A DNA stretch of 51,573 nt, from positions 1 to 51,573 of the forward strand of contig CAYYAQ010000017.1 of NCBI GenBank assembly GCA_964469555.1. Direction: 5' to 3'. Made by a program: the position numbers and the translations under genes. This document shows positions 44,589-51,573 of the stretch, in pieces (position 1 is the first letter of the stretch; each line of letters begins with the position of its first letter). This stretch comes from CAYYAQ01 sp964469555. GTDB taxonomy: Bacteria > Planctomycetota > UBA1135 > UBA2386. Under the pieces are notes generated by a model, which saw nothing but the letters and a program-made list of their open reading frames with translations, searched no databases and was not told where the DNA came from.

Positions 44589-44659
44589 GGCTCCGTCGTG
44601 CACGGCGAGACGATAACCCGTCCGGCGTTCCTCGACCACGCTCCGTCAGCGGCCCGCTG

Positions 44660-45529
44660 TCACCGACGCCACGGCGTCCCTCCGGGGGGGAGGTGCCCCG
44701 CAGTGCGTCCCCGCTTCAGCAACTCGTCGACGGCGTGGCGACCCACGTCGCCGAGGTCCATCGAGAATTCGTTGACGTAAAGGCCGATGTGCTCCTGGCA
44801 CACCGAGTCGTCCATCTCCTGGGCGTGTTCTCGGACCCACGCTCGGCTGCGTTCGGGGTCGGTGAACGCGTTCGTGACCGAAGTGCGCAGCGAGTCCTCG
44901 ATCGCGGTGACCAGTTCGCCGGGAAGCGACCGCCGCGCGGCGATGATCCCGAGAGGAAGGGGGAGATCGGTCGCGCTCTCCCACGCGGTGCCCAGGTCCG
45001 CGACCTCCCGCAGCCCGTGGTCACGAAAGGTGAAACGGCTCTCGTGGATGATCAGTCCGGCGTCGACGGTCCCCGACGCGACCGCAGGCATGATGTCGTC
45101 GAAACGAAGTGTCGTGGTCGCGAACGCGTTTTGGGCGAAGATTCGGAGCAACAGGTAGGCCGTCGTATGATCGCCGGGGATCGCGACGGTCAGCCCCGCG
45201 AGGTCGTCGAGCGAATCGAGATTCGTGTCCGTCTCGGGACACACGACCAGCGGTCCGCAACCGCGGCCCAACGCGGCACCAGCCGCCAGGATCGAGTAGT
45301 GGTCGATGCGGTGTGCGAGGGCGGGGAGGCTGAGTTTTGTGATGTCGAACCGCGGCGTTTCGTCGAGTGCGTGCAGGTTCAGGGCTTCGATGTCGAGCAG
45401 TTCTGTGCGCCACGAGATTCTTGGATTCGTGTCTCCGACCTCGACGCAGGCGAGCCCGTGCACGAGGTCGTGGAACATGAACGTGTCGTTGGGGCACGGC
45501 GAGATACCCAGGCTGAGTTCGCGGGTCAT
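44660..45529 (-). CDS. mqnD: 1,4-dihydroxy-6-naphthoate synthase
   Basis: 289 residues. Periplasmic-binding-protein-like fold with SLGISPCPNDTFMFHDLVHG, DITKLSLPALAH, and GLTVAIPGDHTTAYLLLR, characteristic of MqnD, plus AGLIIHESRFTF. It acts late in the futalosine route to menaquinone, converting cyclic dehypoxanthinyl futalosine to 1,4-dihydroxy-6-naphthoate in the cytoplasm. ATG overlaps the stop of the upstream mqnB by 4 nt (ATGA), so the two are co-translated. Confident. Confidence 0.92.
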   Translation of the reverse strand: MTRELSLGISPCPNDTFMFHDLVHGLACVEVGDTNPRISWRTELLDIEALNLHALDETPRFDITKLSLPALAHRIDHYSILAAGAALGRGCGPLVVCPETDTNLDSLDDLAGLTVAIPGDHTTAYLLLRIFAQNAFATTTLRFDDIMPAVASGTVDAGLIIHESRFTFRDHGLREVADLGTAWESATDLPLPLGIIAARRSLPGELVTAIEDSLRTSVTNAFTDPERSRAWVREHAQEMDDSVCQEHIGLYVNEFSMDLGDVGRHAVDELLKRGRTAGHLPPGGTPWRR

Positions 45530-46182
45530 GCCGGCCAGGAACCCTCCGCGTTGGCTTGGAGCAGCTTGCGCACGGCGTCGTGCAGAGTTGCGCAGGCGCC
45601 GTCCAGATCCCACGCGGCACGTTCCCGATCCCCGGTTCGGTTGCTGACGCTGCGCAGCTGAACCAGCGGAATCGAGAGCTTGCGGCAAACAAGGGCGACG
45701 GCGGCACCCTCCATGGTCTCGATAGCGGCGTTGGTGCGCACGGCGCGCGCGGTCGCGTCCCGATCGTTCCCTGAGCAGGTGCTGACGGTGGAACTGCGGA
45801 CGATCGGGACGCCGAGGATCTCCGCGGTCGCCGTTGTGCAGCGGTGGTCCATCGCGAAGCTCGTCTCGCCGGAGAGTCCGAGGTCGTGCAGTGACAGGAA
45901 CGCGTCCTCGGTCTGTACGCCTTCGTCGGCGAGCACGTCCTCACCGACGAGGCACAGGTCGCCGACATCGAGGGGTTCGTCGACGTCGGCGTGCGCTCCA
46001 CAGACGCCGAACAATACGACGAGGCCGGGTTGCGGCGCAGTGGTGAGGCGAAGGGTCAGGGCGTGGCTGCTCAGAGCTTTCCCGACGCCGACGCACAGGA
46101 ACTCCGCCGGCGTCGCGAGATGGGTCTCCTCGGGCATCGGGCCCGCCTCGAGCGGTGCGGCGTAGGCAAAGAGTGGGTGCAC
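45526..46182 (-). CDS. mqnB: futalosine hydrolase
   Basis: 218 residues, nucleoside phosphorylase/nucleosidase fold. GTG start, MHPLFAYAAPLEAG; then LVVLFGVCGAHA, GDLCLVGEDVLADEGVQ, ETMEGAAVALVC (ligand Glu in the MEGAAV motif) and VQLRSVSNRTGDR, all typical of MqnB. It removes hypoxanthine from futalosine in menaquinone biosynthesis. It overlaps mqnD at 4 nt and follows a methyltransferase gene by 9 nt. The pair supports anaerobic or respiratory menaquinone production by the futalosine route; mqnA, mqnC and mqnE must be elsewhere. Confidence 0.9.
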   Translation of the reverse strand: MHPLFAYAAPLEAGPMPEETHLATPAEFLCVGVGKALSSHALTLRLTTAPQPGLVVLFGVCGAHADVDEPLDVGDLCLVGEDVLADEGVQTEDAFLSLHDLGLSGETSFAMDHRCTTATAEILGVPIVRSSTVSTCSGNDRDATARAVRTNAAIETMEGAAVALVCRKLSIPLVQLRSVSNRTGDRERAAWDLDGACATLHDAVRKLLQANAEGSWPA

Positions 46183-46191
46183 GCGTTCATC

Positions 46192-46803
46192 CTAGCCCGT
46201 GTCGGGGAGCACTCGGAAGGGCATCTCGCCGTCGTCGGACCGCACCGCGCAGATGCGCTGCACGACGGCTTGTCCCGGGGCCTCTCCGGGGGCTTGTCCG
46301 GACGTTTCCTTCCCGCGAGCCACGATACCCTGTTCAAACGCGATGACCTGCAACTCACCGCGCGCGACGTCGAGCAGCTCCCCGGGTTCGAGGAGGAAGG
46401 CCGGATTGCGAGGCTTGCCGAACCGTTCATTGCCGCGCGCGTACGTCTCGTAGAGCAGCAGGCCGCCGTCGTCGACCGCGGCGAGGATCTCGTGGAAGAC
46501 CGGGCGGTGGAGGTAGTTGGTGACGATGACCGCGTCGAAGCGCGCCGTGCCCAGCGGCCAGGAGCTCCCGTCTTCGAGATCGGCCTCGATCAGGCGGAGG
46601 TCCGGTTCGGCGGTCAGGTCCGCGAGACCCGTGATGTCCACATCCACGGCGGTCACGCGATGTCCGGCCCGCAGGAAGAGCCGCGTATGGCGGCCAGCAC
46701 CGCACGCGAGGTCTAGCACCCGGCTCGCCGGCTCGATCGCCGGCGCAAATCGAGTGATCCACTCAGACGGTTCCGCGAGCCCGTGCATGGCGGTGCGGAG
46801 CAT
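46192..46803 (-). CDS. class I SAM methyltransferase (TehB/UbiE-like)
   Basis: 203 residues. Motif I VLDLACGAGRHTRLF, then VTAVDVDITGLADL and RFDAVIVTNYLHRPVF. Substrate unknown. It is 9 nt upstream of mqnB and probably in the same transcript, but the menaquinone C-methyltransferase (MenG/UbiE) is normally a longer protein with different motifs; it could be a tellurite/thiol-type or unrelated methyltransferase. The start is ATG 46803 with GGAG close upstream; a second Met five codons later is possible. Confidence 0.8.
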   Translation of the reverse strand: MLRTAMHGLAEPSEWITRFAPAIEPASRVLDLACGAGRHTRLFLRAGHRVTAVDVDITGLADLTAEPDLRLIEADLEDGSSWPLGTARFDAVIVTNYLHRPVFHEILAAVDDGGLLLYETYARGNERFGKPRNPAFLLEPGELLDVARGELQVIAFEQGIVARGKETSGQAPGEAPGQAVVQRICAVRSDDGEMPFRVLPDTG

Positions 46804-46839
46804 AGCTCCGCGTCCACGCCAGCCCGGCTAGATCTGCAG

Positions 46840-46980
46840 CTAGATCTGGTAGAGGCCGAACAACAGGAGGATGCTCGCCGCGCTGATCGCGAAGCCGACG
46901 CCCATCGCGCGGAAGTTGTTGTCGTCGTTCTCGAAGAATGCGTGGTGAACGGCCTTCAGCAGCTGGATCTTCTTGAGCAT
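46840..46980 (-). CDS. small single-helix membrane protein
   Basis: 46 residues: MLKKIQLLKAVHHAFF, an acidic NDDNN, then a hydrophobic segment AMGVGFAISAASILLLFGLY and a short end. Charge arrangement and composition are those of a tiny membrane protein. Ribosome site is weak. It precedes the methyltransferase gene by 36 nt on the same strand. No family recognised. Confidence 0.5.
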   Translation of the reverse strand: MLKKIQLLKAVHHAFFENDDNNFRAMGVGFAISAASILLLFGLYQI

Positions 46981-47168
46981 GGTGGGTTTCTGTCTGGGTT
47001 GGCTACCGCCAATGTCTGTCGGCCCGCAGACTTTCATCCCTGCCGGATTTTTCTTGCGACCCGTCTCGGATTCGAGTCGCTGCGCCGGCTCGTCTCGGCC
47101 AGCCGCTGCCCACGGGGTCGTCTGGTCCAAGTGGGGCGGTCGACGAAGGGGATCGCGCAGCGGCCCAA

Positions 47169-48077
47169 CTAGTCCCTTGGCGGCCCCGTCTTCTCGACCA
47201 GCTTCTTCACGGCGGCCTTCTTGTCCTTGCCAGGTTTGCTCGCCGGCTTCTTGCCCGTCGGCTTCGACGTCGGCCCGGGCTTCTTGGGCTCGGTGATCGC
47301 GCCGTTGATCTTGTATTCCGAGAACGTCAGCGTCGTGCTGCCGAACGGCTGGTCCCCCATGGTCTGCTTCTCGACGACCGTGGAGTAGACGTGATACTTG
47401 CCCACCTTCTTGTTCTCGATGGTGACCACGCCGCGGAAGACGCCCATGGGCGTCTTCAGGACGAGCGACCACCCGGTGCGGACGTGTTTGCCTCGGATCT
47501 TTACGTATTTCACGGCGACGATGGCATCCGTGTCCCCGATGGCCGGGTTGCTGATCTGGAAGGTGAACTTGCGACCGACCCCGGCTTTGTCGTATTGGAA
47601 GTTCTTGTAGCCGCTCTTGGTCTCGCCCTCGACCTCGATGATCGTGTTGTCGCCCTTCTTCCTGGCAGTGAGCTTCGTGCCCTTCAGCGCTCGCAGGTGG
47701 TTGTCCGGGATGAACAAGCGGTCGAAGCTCTCCCGGCTCCAGCCGCGTTGGGTAAGCATGTCGCTCTGCGCGGCGTTGCTCCACTTGAGAGTGCTCTTCT
47801 TGCCGTTGAACGTGTACTTGCCGGTTGCCTCTGCATCGCCTAGCGGGTTCTTCGAGTTGACCTTGACGGTGAAGCTGACGCTCCTCACGCCGGCCCGACC
47901 GAGGTGGTATTCCATTTTCTCCCACCGCTCGAGGGTCGCGCGGGACAGCGCATCCATCTTGACATCGTGCTTGTTCTTCTTCTCCTTGGCTTGTCGGCTT
48001 GTCGGAGTCTGCGTGCAACCGGTCTCCTGGGCGCACGTGGCCGCGAGACAGGAGAAGGCAAAGACGGCGACTCTCAT
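47169..48077 (-). CDS. secreted protein with Lys-rich tail, unknown function
   Basis: 302 residues. The signal segment MRVAVFAFSCLAATCAQ suits either Sec export or a lipoprotein at LAATC. The body is rich in beta strands, with VRSVSFTVKVNSKNPLGDAEATGKYTF-type units and FTFQISNPAIGDTDAIV, reminiscent of secreted outer-membrane lipoprotein-sorting (LolA-like) folds. The last 40 residues are Lys/Pro/Ser-rich. No catalytic motif. It diverges from the TMTC-like gene. Confidence 0.72.
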   Translation of the reverse strand: MRVAVFAFSCLAATCAQETGCTQTPTSRQAKEKKNKHDVKMDALSRATLERWEKMEYHLGRAGVRSVSFTVKVNSKNPLGDAEATGKYTFNGKKSTLKWSNAAQSDMLTQRGWSRESFDRLFIPDNHLRALKGTKLTARKKGDNTIIEVEGETKSGYKNFQYDKAGVGRKFTFQISNPAIGDTDAIVAVKYVKIRGKHVRTGWSLVLKTPMGVFRGVVTIENKKVGKYHVYSTVVEKQTMGDQPFGSTTLTFSEYKINGAITEPKKPGPTSKPTGKKPASKPGKDKKAAVKKLVEKTGPPRD

Positions 48078-48296
48078 GGATGGTACCGTACCAGACACGA
48101 GCGGAAAGCAGGAGTGGGATTCTGTCTTCACGACTCGCGTCCGGTACGACACCTGAAATCGGGATGCCTGCTGGATGTGCGGGGATGCACGCGAGGCGAG
48201 CGATGAGCCACAGTCGGAGGTCGGGGCTCTCGTCGCCGCGCGAATTAGCCGAACAACCTCGCGCCCGTAACGCGATTCTCGCAGCGGCCGCTCGTT

Positions 48297-50222
48297 GTGC
48301 TTACGCTGACAGTGGTGAACCGCCCGTTCGTACACATAGTCGTCATCGTCCTGGCATGCGTGCTCGTGTACTGGAACACGATGTCGAACGGCTTCCACTT
48401 CGACGACGACTTCCGCGTCGTGGACAATCCGGGCGTCCAGGAATTCTGGCCACCGTGGCGACACTTCGCCGACCCGGGAACGTGTGCGACTCTGCCCCGT
48501 CTCGTGCAATATCGCCCGCTGCTGCCGCTTTCGCTCTCGGTCAACCATGCGGTCGCTGGAGACAGTCTCGTGGGGTACCACATCGGCAATCTGTTGTTCC
48601 AGATCCTGGCGAGCTGTGCGTTCTACCTGCTCGTCCGGGAGCTGTTCGCGCACTGGACGAAGGTGTCCATGCCTCGCCATGGCGCGCTGATGGTCGCGCT
48701 GATGTTCGCGGTGCACCCGGTGAGCGGTGTCCTCGTCAACTACATCTGTGCCCGGGACCTGTTGATGATGCAGATGTTCTTGATGGGGTCGCTCTACTGC
48801 TACGTGCGGATGCGGCGCATCGGAGAGACGCGGTGGAGGTGGGCGTCATGCCTTGTTCTGCTGCTCCTCTCGATGTTGGCCAAGAAGAACGCCGCCGTCG
48901 TTCCCGCGTTGGTTCTCCTGTTCGAAGTGATCCCCGGTGGTGGGTCGATCAAGGACAGAGCGGTCTGGCGGCGGGTGTCCGCGTTCGCCGCTGTTGTTCT
49001 CGTCGTGCTTGCCTTCGCGAGATTCGGGCTGGATTTCTCCGACTACGGCAACGTCGTGACCGGTGAAGCGGGGCCGTATGCCGCGGCGCAGCTACAACAC
49101 CACGTCTTCCACTATCTGCGCAACTTCGTCTGGCCCTTCCCCATCCGGCTCGCAGCACACGACACGATTGTCCTTTGGCAGCAGATCGTGGGCGCCGTGT
49201 GCATCGTCGGCTCGTTCTCGTTGGCGTCGATCTGGATTCGCCGCAGACCGTTGGTCGCGTTCGGGATTTTTGGGTACTGGGTCATGTTGGCGCTGACATC
49301 TTCCGTGTTGCCGTTCCACTCCGACATCGTCCCGTATCGTCCGTACCCGTCTGGCGCGTTCCTTTTCCTGTTGGTCGGCGCGGTCGTGCTGCGCGTGCCG
49401 CGGATCGGCACGATTGGCCTCGCGGTTGCCGTGTCGTATTTCGCGTTCGTGTCGGTCTGGTCCAATCCGACGTGGAAGGATGCCGAGACGCACTTGCGGC
49501 ACGCGATCCAGAAGGGCGGCAGCACCATGGCGTTCATGTCCTTGGCTGACAAGTTGCCGAATGGTGTGGAGAAGGAGGAGATGTACCGCGGCGTGTTGAA
49601 GCTCGACCCTTCCTATGTAGAGGCGGCGCTCGGGCTCGGCCTCGCGGAGATCGCCAACGGAAAGAAGGACGAGGGATTGAAGCGGGTCGCGGCGACCGTC
49701 GCGAATGTTCCGAACAACGCACAGGTCCGCTACTTCGCGGCGCGGGGTCTGGTCGCCGCAGGCCAGTTGAATCCTGCGGCCGATGAGGCCGCCAAGGCTT
49801 CAGAATTGGATCCCGGCAACTTCGACTATCGGTTGATGGCCGCGGGTCTGGCAGTGGAGGCCCGGCGCTTCCAGAAGTCCCTCGAGATCCTGAAACCGCT
49901 GTTGCTTCGTCGGCCGGACTACAAGGGCGTCCGGTTCTACGCTGCGATCGCGTTACATCACCTGAACCAGAATACGCAGGCTCAAACTCTGCTCGAGCCG
50001 TATCTCGTGGCGAACCCGACGCACGCCGACGCGCTGTACTACGACGGCCTCGTGAAGTCGGCGCTGCCGGATTGGAACGGGGCTATCCGCGCGTTCCAGC
50101 TGTGCCTGCAAGCGGCGCCGGCGTATCGAGAGGCCCATCGGGGTCTCGCCGCGTGCTACGCGAAGCTCGGCAATCAGAAAGATGCGAACCGGCACCGCGA
50201 GCTCTTCCGACAGGGCAAGTAG
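48297..50222 (+). CDS. membrane protein with TPR domain (TMTC/O-mannosyltransferase-like)
   Basis: 641 residues, GTG start (48312 and 48315 are alternatives). The first 400 residues contain about ten hydrophobic helices. The first loop HFDDDFRVVDNPGVQEF carries an acidic pair like the DD/DE of GT-C glycosyltransferases, followed by YRPLLPLSLSVNHAVAG. From about 420 there are TPR repeats (LDPSYVEAALGLGLAEIANG, LNPAADEAAKASELDPGNF, AALGAL-type). Eukaryotic TMTC proteins and bacterial relatives share this order and add mannose to proteins. The donor here would be a lipid-linked sugar. Function is by analogy. Confidence 0.8.
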   Translation: MLTLTVVNRPFVHIVVIVLACVLVYWNTMSNGFHFDDDFRVVDNPGVQEFWPPWRHFADPGTCATLPRLVQYRPLLPLSLSVNHAVAGDSLVGYHIGNLLFQILASCAFYLLVRELFAHWTKVSMPRHGALMVALMFAVHPVSGVLVNYICARDLLMMQMFLMGSLYCYVRMRRIGETRWRWASCLVLLLLSMLAKKNAAVVPALVLLFEVIPGGGSIKDRAVWRRVSAFAAVVLVVLAFARFGLDFSDYGNVVTGEAGPYAAAQLQHHVFHYLRNFVWPFPIRLAAHDTIVLWQQIVGAVCIVGSFSLASIWIRRRPLVAFGIFGYWVMLALTSSVLPFHSDIVPYRPYPSGAFLFLLVGAVVLRVPRIGTIGLAVAVSYFAFVSVWSNPTWKDAETHLRHAIQKGGSTMAFMSLADKLPNGVEKEEMYRGVLKLDPSYVEAALGLGLAEIANGKKDEGLKRVAATVANVPNNAQVRYFAARGLVAAGQLNPAADEAAKASELDPGNFDYRLMAAGLAVEARRFQKSLEILKPLLLRRPDYKGVRFYAAIALHHLNQNTQAQTLLEPYLVANPTHADALYYDGLVKSALPDWNGAIRAFQLCLQAAPAYREAHRGLAACYAKLGNQKDANRHRELFRQGK

Positions 50223-50237
50223 AAGTTCGCCGTCCCT

Positions 50238-51092
50238 TCACGCCTGCGGGCGAGATCTGTTGCGAAACAACATGCCCAACAAGAAAGCGCCGCACACGAT
50301 CCAGAACATCGCACCGTCGTACAAGACATCGAACTCTCCGAAGTAGAAGTGGCGACCGACGGGGTTCCAGTAGAGCACGCAACAGTCGACCTTCACGTAG
50401 TACACGACACCTGCGTGGATCCCAATCGTCCACGCCAACCCTCCGCGCCGCACCACGGCGCACAAGAACAAGCCCAACAGGAACAGGCCTATGCCCGGGG
50501 CCGGGTCTGACAACGGGCGTAGCACGTTCTCGAGGATGTTCTGATACACGGCGGCGCTGTCCGCCAACGCGTAGTCCGCCCGCAACGGAACCGGCGCCGG
50601 TCGTAGGTAGTGCATGAGCGAGTAGAGCAGACTCGACAGGACGGCACCCAGGGCCACGCTTCCGCGCATCGACAACTTCTGCAGCAGGACGCGCCGGAAC
50701 ACCGGTTCTTCGACCAGCGACACCGCCAGTCCTGTCGCGAGCGCCGTGGCGAAGCGGTAGGGCTTGAAGATCGCATCGAGGGGGCGCACGGACTCCGCAC
50801 CGGCGAGGATCAATACGGCGGAGTAGAGCGTCGTGACGCCCACCGTGACCGCCATCGCGAGAAACGTCGTGCGAACGGCGCGCCGGGCATCAAACTGGCC
50901 GAACTTTGGAATGCCGATGTGCCAGAGCAGGGCCACGACGCCAAACACAATCATCAATCGCGTGACCGTGCTGTTGATCGGCCATCCCGAGACGCACGCG
51001 ATGAACGGCGCAACGAAGAGTGGCAGCGTGAACGCGGCGTAGTAGAGCAGGACGGACGTCCAGAGGCGGCGATTGGGGCGATCGGGGGCCAT
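50238..51092 (-). CDS. CPBP family intramembrane glutamic endopeptidase (Rce1/Abi-like)
   Basis: 284 residues with several membrane segments. The ABI/CPBP motifs are SLVEEPVFRRVLLQ (EExxxR, Glu128/129), LLYSLMHYL and AWTIGIHAGVVYY (His). Eukaryotic Rce1 cleaves prenylated proteins; bacterial members have varied and mostly unknown substrates. It converges with the TMTC-like gene. Start ATG 51092 chosen because the motif-bearing frame begins there with a hydrophobic helix. Confidence 0.87.
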   Translation of the reverse strand: MAPDRPNRRLWTSVLLYYAAFTLPLFVAPFIACVSGWPINSTVTRLMIVFGVVALLWHIGIPKFGQFDARRAVRTTFLAMAVTVGVTTLYSAVLILAGAESVRPLDAIFKPYRFATALATGLAVSLVEEPVFRRVLLQKLSMRGSVALGAVLSSLLYSLMHYLRPAPVPLRADYALADSAAVYQNILENVLRPLSDPAPGIGLFLLGLFLCAVVRRGGLAWTIGIHAGVVYYVKVDCCVLYWNPVGRHFYFGEFDVLYDGAMFWIVCGAFLLGMLFRNRSRPQA

Positions 51093-51222
51093 GCGCGCCG
51101 TCGACGATAGATACCGGGGCGCGGAAACCACCAGACAAAAGGAGCTTCGGTCGTCCGAGAAAAAAGCGACCGCCGCTGTCTGCCCCGATTCCTCTGCCGA
51201 TCGAGCCGCGAGAAGAAGACGC

Positions 51223-51248
51223 GGAATCTTCCCCGCGGGGGAGATTCC
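51223..51248 (-). terminator. probable intrinsic terminator of the macroglobulin gene
   Basis: GGAATC...GATTCC closes a GC-rich stem of about 10-12 pairs with a CGCG loop. On the minus strand the following sequence is GCGTCTTCTTC, moderately T-rich. It lies 23 nt after the stop of the alpha-2-macroglobulin gene, the expected position. T-run is weak. Confidence 0.5.
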
Positions 51249-51271
51249 CCACGAGGAAGATGGCGCGTTTT

Positions 51272-51573
51272 CTATCGGGCCGGTGTCACGGTGACCTCGA
51301 TGGGCGCCGTCCACTTCTTTTCGCGGGCGGCGTAGTAGAGGTAGGCACGGGACGCGGGGCCCTTCGTGGTGCCTGGGATTCGACCGACGAGGTCGATGAC
51401 GATGTCGCGGGACTCGTTGGCCTTGAGGCCTCGCAGGTACAGCACGATCGTTCGGTCGGTCAACTCCCACGCGGCGATCGTCCCGGCCTTCTTCAGGTCG
51501 TCGAGGATCTTCGTATCGATGTGGACGCCGCCGGTCAGGCCGACGAGGATCATCGGGCTCGGGACGGCGACGT
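51272..51573 (-). CDS. alpha-2-macroglobulin family protein, C-terminal fragment
   Basis: The frame continues through the window edge (VAVPSPMILVGLTGGV before the first visible ATG), so only about 100 residues are in the window. They show the alpha-macroglobulin receptor-binding domain: PMILVGLTGGVHIDT, TIVLYLRGLKANESRDIVI, SRAYLYYAAREKK. Bacterial macroglobulins are large periplasmic or surface protease traps. The rest, including the bait and thioester parts, is outside. The ending and terminator are intact. Confidence 0.75.
   Translation of the reverse strand, partial: VAVPSPMILVGLTGGVHIDTKILDDLKKAGTIAAWELTDRTIVLYLRGLKANESRDIVIDLVGRIPGTTKGPASRAYLYYAAREKKWTAPIEVTVTPAR

Noticed and set aside
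1..51573. CRISPR arrays, tRNA genes, rRNA, insertion sequences, prophage
   Set aside because: I saw no spaced direct repeats, no cloverleaf with a T-arm consensus, no transposase motifs and no phage structural genes.

Overview
The window is about 51.6 kb of GC-rich bacterial chromosome. It carries around 40 protein genes on both strands and no rRNA, tRNA, CRISPR array, phage or insertion sequence that I can recognise. The gene content suggests a member of the Planctomycetota, probably an assembled environmental genome. Pointers are futalosine-route menaquinone genes, a very large two-haem secreted cytochrome c lipoprotein, several large secreted proteins made of carboxypeptidase-regulatory-like repeats, secreted proteins of the planctomycete style, and a VTC / CotH / DUF4956 operon. 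Two runs of 10 N (35452-35461, 40319-40328) are assembly gap placeholders. A few genes show single-base indels, so some sequence error is likely. The taxonomic call is inference.

Layout. 1-5.7 kb: 5'-truncated C69 dipeptidase, a small secretin-N0-like lipoprotein, a secreted protein, an EamA transporter, a PDZ mini-protein and a voltage-gated K+ channel. 5.8-10 kb: an exported thioredoxin-like gene with an in-frame TGA at its CxxC motif, a secreted protein, a tRNA-dihydrouridine synthase, and a Cys-rich bufferin-like lipoprotein with a shortened BufC/HvfC-like partner. 10-14.3 kb: GNAT acetyltransferase, cytochrome c lipoprotein and an M24 aminopeptidase. 14.3-18.4 kb: a tight minus-strand operon DUF4956 - CotH/beta-helix - VTC. 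18.7-22.1 kb: a B12-type radical SAM enzyme, a methyltransferase and a WD40 remnant. 22.1-29.9 kb: alkaline phosphatase, serine hydrolase, ArsC, a gene relic, an L-fucose-isomerase-like protein, a secreted protein and a D-threonine-aldolase-like PLP enzyme. 30-38.3 kb: three tandem giant secreted paralogues. 38.3-44.2 kb: PhzF, a frameshifted propeller gene, an M20 peptidase coupled to a lipoprotein archaemetzincin, and a fourth carboxypeptidase-regulatory-like protein. 44.2-47 kb: a minus-strand cluster with mqnD, mqnB, a methyltransferase and a small zinc-ribbon gene that also has an in-frame TGA. 47-51.6 kb: a secreted protein, a TMTC-like membrane TPR protein, a CPBP protease and the end of an alpha-2-macroglobulin.

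The most notable observation is that two unrelated genes (5799-6767 plus strand, 44247-44588 minus strand) are each open except for one in-frame TGA. In each case the TGA sits where a redox or metal-type cysteine would be expected and is followed, within 12-15 nt, by a hairpin. The second hairpin has a bulged U, three base pairs and a GGUC loop, which is the geometry of the E. coli fdhF SECIS element. I propose both are selenoproteins and that the organism decodes UGA as selenocysteine. No sel genes are in the window, so this is a testable inference. The second theme is an orphan bufferin-like lipoprotein with a half-length BufC-like partner and no adjacent BufB (DUF692) modification enzyme.
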